Shown here one piece after another: positions 1-6,278 of a stretch of DNA of 6,375 bases (position 1 is its first letter; the number at the start of each line of letters is the position of its first letter). Origin of the DNA: Opitutales bacterium (lineage in GTDB: Bacteria; Verrucomicrobiota; Verrucomicrobiia; Opitutales; UBA2987). The notes beneath the pieces are model-generated. The model was not told the DNA's origin and ran no database searches. It worked only from the letters and a program-made list of their open reading frames with translations. The stretch lies in the NCBI GenBank assembly GCA_021772555.1, contig JAJFLT010000385.1, positions 1-6,375 on the forward strand, written 5' to 3'. The position numbers were made by a program, and so were the translations under genes.

Positions 1-377
1 GCAAAACCGGATGGCCACCGATCCTCATCATACAACCACGCCTTCATCCCTTCGTCGCGGGCCTTCTCTACACAGACGCGCACACATTCCATGAATTCGT
101 CGCCCAGATACTCTGTGGCCAATCCGGTGCGCGGATGTATGTGAAAGCCGCCCATGCCCATTTCCTTCAAATGCTCGATTTGTCGTAGGAGTTGATCTTT
201 ATCGAGTTGGCAATTCCAGCTCCAGAACGGTGCTCCGCGATATTCGTTGCCGGGGTCGGCAAAGACTTCGTTTTTCAGTTCCGGCGAAATGCTATGCGGA
301 TACCATTTCGCCTTGAGATCCATTCCAGCGTTATCTTCATTCATTGAATTCGTATCAAATTGAGTTGTCGTCGTCAT
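1..377 (-). CDS. GH106-like glycoside hydrolase, N-terminal part only (runs off left edge)
   Basis: The reading frame from the ATG at 377 stays open for 125 codons to the window edge, so only the N-terminus is present. Residues 48-55 (GAPFWSWN), 75-86 (MGGFHIHPRTGL) and 115-124 (LYDEDRWPSG) match the start of the catalytic TIM barrel in the large bacterial hydrolases related to alpha-L-rhamnosidases of family GH106. Full family members are usually well over 600 residues. The first 25 residues are polar with no hydrophobic stretch, so no signal peptide is seen and the enzyme is probably cytosolic. The true start is uncertain: in-frame ATGs also lie at 344 and 323, and none of the three has a clear Shine-Dalgarno sequence. 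It lies 66 bases after the isomerase gene, probably in the same operon, which suggests it releases the sugar that the operon degrades. The bond cleaved cannot be told from this fragment. Confidence 0.8.
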   Translation of the reverse strand, partial: MTTTTQFDTNSMNEDNAGMDLKAKWYPHSISPELKNEVFADPGNEYRGAPFWSWNCQLDKDQLLRQIEHLKEMGMGGFHIHPRTGLATEYLGDEFMECVRVCVEKARDEGMKAWLYDEDRWPSGF

Positions 378-443
378 TTTCAGGTTTCCAGCATTAATTC
401 TTACCATAACTATTGCAGTGGCATAGGTGTCATACGATGCCTT

Positions 444-1880
444 TCAGCACAAACGGACTGTTTCGATCTGCAGCAGTTTACCCAGTTTTTCAATTTTGTC
501 AGCCACATGCCCGACACCGACGGCACAATGGTGGGCGGGTCCCTGCTCATTCCAGCTCTCAACAAATTGCCGTGCCCCAATGCTGAAACGGTATCGGCTG
601 TTGGTGTTGCCGATTTCCATGATCGGTCCGGGGACGATTTCGGCATGCGCCGTGAGGAAGAGTATTTTTCCGTCCCCGGTCTGCACTACTGATAACAGTG
701 TAACGGGACCCTGTCTGACCGACATCTCAATCGAGAGCCCTCGGCCAACTTTACCGTGATATACTTCCAAGGGGCGAACTTTCGGCTTCCCCTTGGCAAT
801 AGCGACATGCCCCGGGCCATCGTGCCCCATTAACACGATATCGTCATTGAAATCCATGGCATAGTATTCGGTGAATGACCCCCCCACGCCGAAACTGTCC
901 AGAATCTTCATGGCCTGGGCATTCTTTACCTCGTATTCCCCCGCCACCGGCACGTTGTTAGCCGTAAGCAGCGAACTGCCCATAATAAAGGACGACATAA
1001 CATCGTAATTTTCGTCTATGCCCTCTCCTTTGTAATAATAGGCCATGGAACCTAATTCGTGACGTGCTACAAGTTTGTCCAGAGCGATGGATGTCCGCGC
1101 CGCGCGCTCCAGTTCAACCGGGTCGCAATCGTGCTGAATATCGAAGACTTCCCGAAACTCCTCAAGCTTCTGCTCGACCTCTGGCTCCTTAACTTCCTCG
1201 CGCCGGATGGCGGCCAACTCATCGACTTCCACGATTTCCATGTGTCCACCGAAATAGGCGCACTGTTGCGTCAGGTCGGAGTAGATATCGAGCATGCCGC
1301 CATAATAATGCCCCATCAAGCCCATCCGGTTATGGTACATGATGTTGGCCACATGGGCGGCCTTGATCCATCCATCGACATCATTCCAGAACTCTGGGTC
1401 GTCCTCCAGAACACCCGTGATCTGATGAAAGGGAATGGAACAACGATTGAAAACGTTAGATAACTCCGGAACGGGACATGCCCCGCAATGCGCCAGCCAA
1501 TCACCGGTCATTTTCACCCGATCGCCCATCTTATTGAAGGTCTCGTAATCTATCGCTGGCGTCGGTTGCAGGTTTAAAATGATAACGGGCACTTTCGCCC
1601 GCTGCACAACAGGCAAGACGGTTGACGAAAGTGAATAGGTCGTAACGTGAATAAAAATCAAATCCACATCCGCGCGGCGGAAATCATGGCCCGCCTGAAC
1701 CGCCTTCTGTGGCGTATCGATAAGACCAAGGTTGACAATTTCGACCTCGGGCCGGGTCATCTTCTCTTCCACGCGATTCAAATAGCCTGTCAGCCTTTCC
1801 TTCAGGCCTTCGAACTGTGGCCAGTAGGCATCCAGACCGATACCGAACAAACCGATTTTAAGAGGATATGGGTTTTTCAT
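444..1880 (-). CDS. L-fucose/L-arabinose isomerase family protein (aldose-ketose isomerase)
   Basis: This is a 478-residue protein, close to the usual length of L-arabinose isomerase (about 500). Known members interconvert an aldose and a ketose with a divalent metal such as manganese. The N-terminal Rossmann-like region starts at residues 8-20 (KIGLFGIGLDAYW). Residues 184-202 (NRMGLMGHYYGGMLDIYSD) form a conserved block before the C-terminal catalytic part. By hand alignment with E. coli AraA, the four metal and catalytic residues are all present: Glu315 (PVAGEYE), Glu338 (FTEYYAMDF), His353 (MGHDGPGH) and His450 (GPAHHC). Their spacing is close to AraA 306/333/350/450. The protein is otherwise quite unlike AraA or FucI, so it belongs to the broad superfamily subtype often left as 'L-fucose/L-arabinose isomerase family', and its sugar is unknown. 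The ATG at 1880 is preceded by an A-rich leader with only a distant GGAAAG. Its position after the transketolase genes suggests a ketose product feeding those enzymes. Confidence 0.88.
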   Translation of the reverse strand: MKNPYPLKIGLFGIGLDAYWPQFEGLKERLTGYLNRVEEKMTRPEVEIVNLGLIDTPQKAVQAGHDFRRADVDLIFIHVTTYSLSSTVLPVVQRAKVPVIILNLQPTPAIDYETFNKMGDRVKMTGDWLAHCGACPVPELSNVFNRCSIPFHQITGVLEDDPEFWNDVDGWIKAAHVANIMYHNRMGLMGHYYGGMLDIYSDLTQQCAYFGGHMEIVEVDELAAIRREEVKEPEVEQKLEEFREVFDIQHDCDPVELERAARTSIALDKLVARHELGSMAYYYKGEGIDENYDVMSSFIMGSSLLTANNVPVAGEYEVKNAQAMKILDSFGVGGSFTEYYAMDFNDDIVLMGHDGPGHVAIAKGKPKVRPLEVYHGKVGRGLSIEMSVRQGPVTLLSVVQTGDGKILFLTAHAEIVPGPIMEIGNTNSRYRFSIGARQFVESWNEQGPAHHCAVGVGHVADKIEKLGKLLQIETVRLC

Positions 1881-1985
1881 ATATTTTCTTTTCTTTCCAT
1901 ATCTGAGGAGATAATGGCGTCAATATTTCCTTACGTGGTTAAGATTATTTAGAGAGATTTCAAAATTAAATCAATTTAGAATACA
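1881..1985 (-). other. AT-rich 105-base gap between URO-D-like and isomerase genes, weak internal promoter possible
   Basis: This is the longest gap within the minus-strand cluster. On the minus strand, TTGATT at 1974-1969 could be a -35 element, with AATAAT at 1949-1944 as a -10 element; the 19-base spacing is longer than ideal. A start near 1937 would give the isomerase gene its own transcript. No hairpin with a U-run is seen, so nothing here clearly ends the upstream transcript. Confidence 0.25.
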
Positions 1986-3116
1986 TTAATTACGCGAACA
2001 CGAATCTACGGAATACTTTTTAAAAACCTCTCTGGCCACCTCCAGAGAAGCGGCGTGATGCCGCAAGACCACACCCGTGGGAAAGCGTTTCGCAACCTCC
2101 CCTGTGAGCAATTGATTTTTAGGCACATCCACGCGACTGAGCGGGATTTTATGTTTCCGGGCTCGGTTATACAATGCGTCGAGATCATTCATGGTCGGCT
2201 GCCCCAGGTCCAGAACGGTAATACCCGGCACTTCGAGGTAAGTTCCGGCAAGATGATCGATGTTCCCGCAGGAATGGATGCCGCCACCATCTAATTCCCG
2301 CAAAACGCTGGCATCGTGCGGAGCTATCAACTCCCCATACATTTGAGCGGACATCATAATAGGCGAATCATTGCGGATGAGAATATGGCCCGCCATCATC
2401 ATAGCGTGCTGGTGAAAAAACCCCTCGTTTTTTTCTTGTAACAATGGTTTTAACCGACGGGCAAATCCCACTTGAGCCCTGGCCAGGTACTGCAACACGG
2501 CAGTAACGATTTCCGGGCGGTCATAGAGGTCGAGAAAAATACCGCTGCCCCGCAGAAGCTCGGCGTTATCAAATGGTCCCTGTAGATCCGGAAGAGTAAT
2601 GGCAACAACTTGATTCAATACGGGGTAATGCGATAATATATCACGGTAGTATTCATACGTCTTCACCACGCGTGGACACCAACCTTGGGTGAAATCCAGG
2701 GGGTCGCAATCGAGCACGCGTTGAAAGGCATCTTCTTCGAGCGGGATCACCCAAGGCGGGTTGTCTCCAACCTGTTCGATCTTGGCCCCGAAGAGCGAAG
2801 CGATAATACAGGTGCCGAAATCCGCACGAATTGAATACGGCAGATCATCGCCCACATCTCGATGGCAGACGATGCTCGTGTTAAAAGCACACACCAGTTG
2901 ATTGTAGAGCATCTTTTCGGGGTCATCAAATACCTCGCGGTGCCGGTAGGGCTGAAACGGGCAATCTTCCGGCAACGGATAAGTGAAACTGACCGGCAGG
3001 CGATCGACCGGCTCCCAACACAATGCCTGGTGATACCTCTCATGTATGGCAATCTGATCTTCGGGGTTTACAGATACCTCCAGATATTCCAGTAAGTCTC
3101 GTAATTTCCTATTCAT
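1986..3116 (-). CDS. Uroporphyrinogen decarboxylase (URO-D) superfamily protein, not HemE
   Basis: This is a 376-residue protein with the fold signature of the URO-D/MtaA/CmuA superfamily. Residues 85-125 and 165-200 (including VAITLPDLQGPFDNAELL) fit the TIM-barrel core, and residues 280-285 (IHSCGN) match the His-X-Cys zinc motif of the cobamide-dependent methyltransferases MtaA and CmuA. The N-terminal RQAGRYLP-type signature of true heme-pathway HemE is absent, so decarboxylation of uroporphyrinogen is unlikely. In MtaA-type enzymes a third zinc ligand, a Cys, lies about 75 residues after the motif; here that area reads VVLRHHAAS with His353 and His354 instead. This assignment was made by eye and is tentative. 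No corrinoid protein or partner methyltransferase is in the window. The ATG at 3116 gives a plausible N-terminus but has no clear Shine-Dalgarno sequence. Such proteins occur in sugar loci of PVC-group bacteria, to my knowledge without an assigned function. Methyl transfer or a sugar-related role are both possible. Confidence 0.82.
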   Translation of the reverse strand: MNRKLRDLLEYLEVSVNPEDQIAIHERYHQALCWEPVDRLPVSFTYPLPEDCPFQPYRHREVFDDPEKMLYNQLVCAFNTSIVCHRDVGDDLPYSIRADFGTCIIASLFGAKIEQVGDNPPWVIPLEEDAFQRVLDCDPLDFTQGWCPRVVKTYEYYRDILSHYPVLNQVVAITLPDLQGPFDNAELLRGSGIFLDLYDRPEIVTAVLQYLARAQVGFARRLKPLLQEKNEGFFHQHAMMMAGHILIRNDSPIMMSAQMYGELIAPHDASVLRELDGGGIHSCGNIDHLAGTYLEVPGITVLDLGQPTMNDLDALYNRARKHKIPLSRVDVPKNQLLTGEVAKRFPTGVVLRHHAASLEVAREVFKKYSVDSCSRN

Positions 3117-3165
3117 CTTGTGATCAGGTCTTCGCTGCCTCAGTTAACCCAGATGTTTCATAAAC

Positions 3166-3183
3166 CACGGATTACACGGATGA
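3166..3183. repeat. CACGGATTACACGGATGA intergenic element (two tandem 9-base units)
   Basis: Two imperfect copies of a nine-base unit, CACGGATTA and CACGGATGA, lie side by side in the 81-base gap between the C-terminal transketolase gene and the URO-D-like gene. From memory, strings of the type CCACGGATTACACGGAT recur between genes in many environmental bacterial genomes, including PVC-group and deltaproteobacterial ones. One copy cannot prove it is a dispersed repeat here, and its role is unknown. Confidence 0.45.
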
Positions 3184-3197
3184 AAGCTGATCGCAAA

Positions 3198-4142
3198 TCA
3201 GGATTCCGAAAGCTGCTTGGCCTTGTTCACAATGGCATCAATGGAAATCCCGTATTTTGCCAGCAGATCGTCGTAATCGCCCGACTCGGTAAAACAGTCT
3301 TCCACACCGATAAAATCCATCTTCGAGGGTTTTTCTTTGCCAAGAGTCTCAGCTACGGCACCCCCGAGTCCACCCATAATATTGTGTTCCTCAACCGTGA
3401 GAATTTTTCCTGTTTTGGAGACAGAGGCGATAAGTGTCTCGGTATCCAATGGTTTCAAACAGGGAATCTCCAATAGGTCGACATTGATGCCCTCGCGGGC
3501 CAGCCTTTCCGTCGCTTCAACGGCCATCGAAGTCGGGATGCCGCAAACACCGATTGTGAGATCTGATCCCTCGTGCAGCTTCCGTATTTTTCCGAGTTCG
3601 AGCGGGGGTTCATCTGCAAAAAGGATAGGGCTGGGATTGCGACTGAGACGTATGTAGGTTGGGCCGTCATGCTGAAATGCCCACTCCAGAGCAGGCCGCA
3701 CCTCAGTCGCATCACTCGGGACAAAAACGGTCATCTCCGGCATGGCGCGCATGAGCGCAAGATCGGTGATGGCCTGGTGGCTCGCTCCATCGTAGGAATC
3801 AGAGAGGCCTCCGTATCCTCCCGCCAGAACCACGGGCAAGCGATTGTAGCAAACGGTATTGCGAATCTGATCAGCACCCTTCAAGGTGAGAAAAAGGGCG
3901 AATGTACTGACTACAGGGCGCAGACCGCAAGTGACCAGACCAGCACCGATATCGACCATATTGGCTTCCGCCACGCCGACATTAAAAAAGCGGTCGGGAT
4001 AGGCTTGGCCAAAGTCCGCGGTCTTGGTGCTGCAGGCCACATCGGCATCCAATACGACGAGTTCGGGAATGTCCTCGGCCAAATCGACAAGAGCCTGCCC
4101 AAAGGCATCCCGTAAAGCTAGGGATTCAACTACCGTACTCAT
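3198..4142 (-). CDS. Split transketolase, C-terminal subunit (pyrimidine-binding and C-terminal domains)
   Basis: This 314-residue protein corresponds to the second half of a transketolase. Residues 5-170 are the pyrimidine-binding domain, with the cofactor-activating glutamate Glu59 in NVGVAEANM; residues 190-310 are the C-terminal domain, including EEHNIMGGLG at 251-260. By hand alignment to yeast and E. coli enzymes, Arg11, Ser38, Asp118, His122 (YDGASHQ) and Arg168 (RLSRNP) are conserved substrate or phosphate contacts. The usual phosphate-binding His (yeast His469, E. coli His461) aligns with Tyr110, exactly eight residues before Asp118, as in the reference. The active enzyme would need the N-terminal subunit encoded just upstream, whose stop overlaps this start by four bases (ATGA). 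An AAGGTG Shine-Dalgarno sequence five bases before the ATG supports the start. Split transketolases serve several pathways besides pentose phosphate, for example apulose-4-phosphate and sulfofructose degradation, so the substrate is open. Confidence 0.92.
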   Translation of the reverse strand: MSTVVESLALRDAFGQALVDLAEDIPELVVLDADVACSTKTADFGQAYPDRFFNVGVAEANMVDIGAGLVTCGLRPVVSTFALFLTLKGADQIRNTVCYNRLPVVLAGGYGGLSDSYDGASHQAITDLALMRAMPEMTVFVPSDATEVRPALEWAFQHDGPTYIRLSRNPSPILFADEPPLELGKIRKLHEGSDLTIGVCGIPTSMAVEATERLAREGINVDLLEIPCLKPLDTETLIASVSKTGKILTVEEHNIMGGLGGAVAETLGKEKPSKMDFIGVEDCFTESGDYDDLLAKYGISIDAIVNKAKQLSES

Positions 4143-5047
4143 AATGGCACCTTCAGTTCGGAAAGTGTATCCAAAAGTTCGGGGCGTGATTTTACATAGG
4201 CCCCGTCATCCACCGGCGCACCGTGCCATTTGTAGTTGTCCTCCATAAAAGAGACCCCCCGGCCTTTGTGGGTATTATAGATGACGACGACAGGCCATTG
4301 GTCTTGTTGCTGAATCCAGTCCATGGATTCGATGATATCAGAGACCTGGTGGCCGTTGAAAATTTTCGGCGCCACATTCCAGCCAAATGCCGTGAATTTT
4401 TCCGGCAGAGGGTCAAGCGGCATGATCTCCTCGGAAGGACCGTCAAGCTGGACCTTATTGTAATCCACCAAGGCGACAAACCTCTCGGGCTTGAACTTGG
4501 CGGCTGACATGATGCCTTCCCAAGTCTCACCTTCATTGAGATCGCCGTCGCCTATGAGAACGTAGCTCCAGTACTTCTTGTTCTGCACCCGGGCCGCCAG
4601 AGCCATGCCAAGGGTGACCGACATGCCATGTCCCAGAGCGCCCGTAGACATTTCCACGCCAGGCACTTTGTTCATGCAGGGATGCCCCTGCAAGCGACTG
4701 TTGAGTTGGCGAAAGGTATTCAGTTCTGCGACCGGGAAATAGCCCCGCTTGGCCAGCACGGTATAAATCATGCAGGAGGCATGCCCTTTGCTGATGACCA
4801 GCCGATCCCGATCGGGCCAGCGCGGTTCATCCGGCTTGACATCCAAAACATGGAAATATAGCGCAACGAGAAGTTCCGCAGCAGAAGCCGCTCCACCCCA
4901 GTGGCCGGTCCCCTTGTCGTGACGAATGTCCATTACATCCACGCGACACTCCTGAGCCAGATACTGCATCATGGCAGTTTTTTTCTCCAAATCCGTCTCA
5001 AGGAGGATTCTTTCAGGTTCAACTCTTTTTATATCTGTTGTTAACAT
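4139..5047 (-). CDS. Split transketolase, N-terminal subunit (thiamine diphosphate-binding)
   Basis: This 302-residue protein corresponds to the first half of a transketolase and binds thiamine diphosphate and magnesium. The cofactor motif is clear: GDG at 166-168 and Asn197, with 30 residues between Asp167 and Asn197, as in the yeast enzyme. Other active-site histidines are present: His49 (KGTGHWGGAAS), His89 (SKGHAS), His122 (GHP) and His275 (KWHGAP). The SGHPG block seen in most transketolases is changed to TGHWG, so Trp50 replaces a usual proline, and His140 stands in ALGHG where LGQG is common. A catalytic unit requires the C-terminal subunit gene, which overlaps this one by four bases. 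The ATG at 5047 has no visible Shine-Dalgarno sequence, and the N-terminus (about 25 residues before the usual family start) is long; Met26 or Met27 could also be starts. The gene follows the regulator by 90 bases in the same direction. Confidence 0.92.
   Translation of the reverse strand: MLTTDIKRVEPERILLETDLEKKTAMMQYLAQECRVDVMDIRHDKGTGHWGGAASAAELLVALYFHVLDVKPDEPRWPDRDRLVISKGHASCMIYTVLAKRGYFPVAELNTFRQLNSRLQGHPCMNKVPGVEMSTGALGHGMSVTLGMALAARVQNKKYWSYVLIGDGDLNEGETWEGIMSAAKFKPERFVALVDYNKVQLDGPSEEIMPLDPLPEKFTAFGWNVAPKIFNGHQVSDIIESMDWIQQQDQWPVVVIYNTHKGRGVSFMEDNYKWHGAPVDDGAYVKSRPELLDTLSELKVPL
4148..4153 (-). promoter_or_regulatory. Ribosome binding site of the transketolase C-terminal subunit
   Basis: The minus strand reads AAGGTG, one mismatch from AAGGAG, five bases before the ATG at 4142. 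It lies within the last codons of the upstream subunit gene. With the ATGA overlap, this supports coupled translation and a near 1:1 subunit ratio. It is the only good Shine-Dalgarno match among the minus-strand genes. Confidence 0.6.
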
Positions 5048-5089
5048 TTCTAGTATTTCTAATTCTTAAAAAGTTCTGGAATCCCACCG

Positions 5090-5103
5090 GCTGGCAAACC
5101 AGC
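5090..5103. promoter_or_regulatory. Small hairpin GCTGG-CAAA-CCAGC between regulator and transketolase genes
   Basis: A perfect five-base-pair stem with a four-base loop sits in the middle of the 90-base gap. On the minus strand it is followed, about 17 bases later, by CTTTTTAA; the same eight bases also occur before it (5066-5073 and 5114-5121). The U-run is too far from the stem for a standard intrinsic terminator. It could be a weak attenuator, an mRNA processing site, a second operator, or chance. Confidence 0.25.
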
Positions 5104-5137
5104 AGCACTCCCATTAAAAAGCATGGTTTTCTCTACA

Positions 5138-6193
5138 CTATGCTAAAGCCTCCAGTGTTTTAAGGGCTTTCGAGCCGAACATAAGTTTATGTTTTATCAA
5201 TTTGTGTGTCATTTCACCTCGAAATCCACCAATGCGGGACAAGAGCATTTCGGTGGCTAAGGCGCCGATCTGAAAACTCGGTTTAATGACCTTATAGGCG
5301 ACCACACCGGAGGGCAAAACATTTCCTTCTTCAAGTGTGATGGCCAGTTTGAATTTCGAATCTTTGGTCCACCTGCTGTTAGTCAGTTCTTCGACCAAAC
5401 CCGGTTTATCCGGTGGAACACCAATGATCAGATTTCCCTCCCAATTTTCTCGTATCAACTGTGTGATCCTTTCAAATGCCGTTTTTTCCGTCTTGTGAAG
5501 AATTTCGGCCTCGACTTGAAATTTTTGGGTCAGACCAACCTCTAAACCTTGCAGCCGGGCCAGCGTGGGAATACCATGATGGCCCAGGAATTTTACGGGT
5601 CCTTTAAGGGAGGGTCGCAGCAACCTCCCCAATTCCCGGAAGCTGGAAAAATAATCGGGCATTATGGAATCAGCGGCGACAGAGGGAATCGGCAAACAGG
5701 TAACGAGCGGGAGCGCCAGATTCCGGAAATATTTCAGGCGACTCTCATTCTCGAGTCGGAAAAAATTGCTTGTCGAAAGAGCGGTGATGATTCCGGCACA
5801 GCCCAAACTTTCCATGCTGGCAAGAATTTCGGATTGCGCCTGGTATTTATCCTTGGATCCGAAATCCGCCACCTGAAACCCCTGTTTTTCCGCCGTTGTC
5901 CGAACGCCCTTAAGAAAAAGGTCATTGGAGTGGCGCGCCATCTCACCATCCGTATAGACGCCGATAACGGTACTACTCGGGGCGGTTCCAGCGATAAAGA
6001 TTCCACTTCCACGCCGGCGACGGATGAGGCCCTGGCGATCCAATTCATCCAGACAGCGCTCAATGGCCGACTGGCTGGTGCTATATTCCGCCATCAACTT
6101 CCGCACCGTCGGCAATCGATCACCCGGATTGGCCCCATTAACTCTTTGAATTAAAAGATCTAAAATTTTACGATATTTTGGGACAAAACTCAC
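5138..6193 (-). CDS. GntR-family regulator with periplasmic-binding-protein-like sensor domain (AraR-type layout)
   Basis: This 351-residue protein has a GntR winged helix-turn-helix at about residues 5-68: the PGDRLPTVRKLMAEYSTSQS region holds the DNA-contacting helices and IRRRRGSGIFIAG the wing. From residue 75 (TVIGVYTDGE) to about 340 it resembles the LacI/periplasmic-binding-protein sensor fold, ending in a typical IGALATEMLLSRI helix. This is the layout of Bacillus AraR, which represses arabinose genes until sugar binds, so a local sugar-responsive repressor is likely. The start is a GTG at 6193: an in-frame TAA lies five codons upstream and the next Met is residue 35, inside the DNA-binding domain, so GTG is the only sensible choice. 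No Shine-Dalgarno sequence is seen. A consensus -10 box and a perfect palindrome lie just upstream, which suggests autoregulation. It is the first gene of the minus-strand cluster. Confidence 0.9.
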   Translation of the reverse strand: MSFVPKYRKILDLLIQRVNGANPGDRLPTVRKLMAEYSTSQSAIERCLDELDRQGLIRRRRGSGIFIAGTAPSSTVIGVYTDGEMARHSNDLFLKGVRTTAEKQGFQVADFGSKDKYQAQSEILASMESLGCAGIITALSTSNFFRLENESRLKYFRNLALPLVTCLPIPSVAADSIMPDYFSSFRELGRLLRPSLKGPVKFLGHHGIPTLARLQGLEVGLTQKFQVEAEILHKTEKTAFERITQLIRENWEGNLIIGVPPDKPGLVEELTNSRWTKDSKFKLAITLEEGNVLPSGVVAYKVIKPSFQIGALATEMLLSRIGGFRGEMTHKLIKHKLMFGSKALKTLEALA

Positions 6194-6219
6194 AGGTAAT
6201 TCAGATTATTGTTACCACA

Positions 6220-6232
6220 TTGTATTATACAA
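6220..6232. promoter_or_regulatory. Candidate operator: perfect 13-base palindrome TTGTATTATACAA
   Basis: The two arms TTGTAT and ATACAA are exact reverse complements around one central T. The site lies 27 bases upstream of the regulator's GTG and overlaps the predicted -10 box of that gene. Its outer bases (TTGTA...TACAA) are like those of the AraR operator of Bacillus (TTGT-N-CGTACAA type), which fits the AraR-like layout of the encoded protein. That this regulator binds it, and so represses itself and the operon, is inference. Confidence 0.5.
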
Positions 6233-6251
6233 ATAAAAAAGTTGCGAGCAA
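6224..6251 (-). promoter_or_regulatory. Predicted sigma-70-type promoter of the regulator/operon
   Basis: On the minus strand a perfect TATAAT lies at 6229-6224. TTGCTC at 6251-6246, sixteen bases upstream of it, is a weak -35 match (TTG conserved). Transcription would start near 6217, giving a leader of roughly 23 bases before the GTG. The -10 box sits inside the 13-base palindrome, so a bound repressor would block it. Confidence 0.45.
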
Positions 6252-6259
6252 AATAAATC

Positions 6260-6270
6260 TATAATGGAGA
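6260..6270 (+). promoter_or_regulatory. Overlapping TATAAT and GGAGA upstream of the divergent plus-strand frame
   Basis: TATAAT at 6260-6265 is directly followed by GGAGA at 6266-6270. GGAGA is well placed as the ribosome-binding site for the ATG at 6279. If TATAAT were the active -10 box, the transcript would start near 6272 and lose GGAGA, so the two elements cannot both serve this start. The ribosome-binding-site reading is preferred; no good -35 lies 16-18 bases before TATAAT. Confidence 0.35.
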
Positions 6271-6278
6271 TCAATATT

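Noticed and set aside
420..441. GGCAT/ATGCC inverted repeat just after the isomerase stop as a terminator
   Set aside because: The stem is only five pairs with a twelve-base loop and no U-run follows, so it does not support termination before the hydrolase gene.
1908..1952. Tiny plus-strand frame (ATG at 1914, 12 codons) behind a GAGGAG-like sequence
   Set aside because: The product is too short to judge, there is no promoter or conserved context, and it sits in the gap of an oppositely directed operon; it is probably chance.
1986..3116. Annotation of the URO-D-like gene as hemE (heme biosynthesis)
   Set aside because: The N-terminal RQAGRYLP-type signature of HemE is missing, an HSC zinc-type motif is present, and the neighbours are sugar genes.
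3573..4115. Plus-strand 180-codon open frame opposite the transketolase C-terminal subunit
   Set aside because: It is the antisense shadow of a conserved transketolase domain with intact motifs, and its product looks like no known protein.
5549..6154. Plus-strand 201-codon open frame opposite the GntR-type regulator
   Set aside because: It lies wholly antisense to a well-supported regulator gene, its translation shows no recognisable domain, and no ribosome-binding site decides its start.
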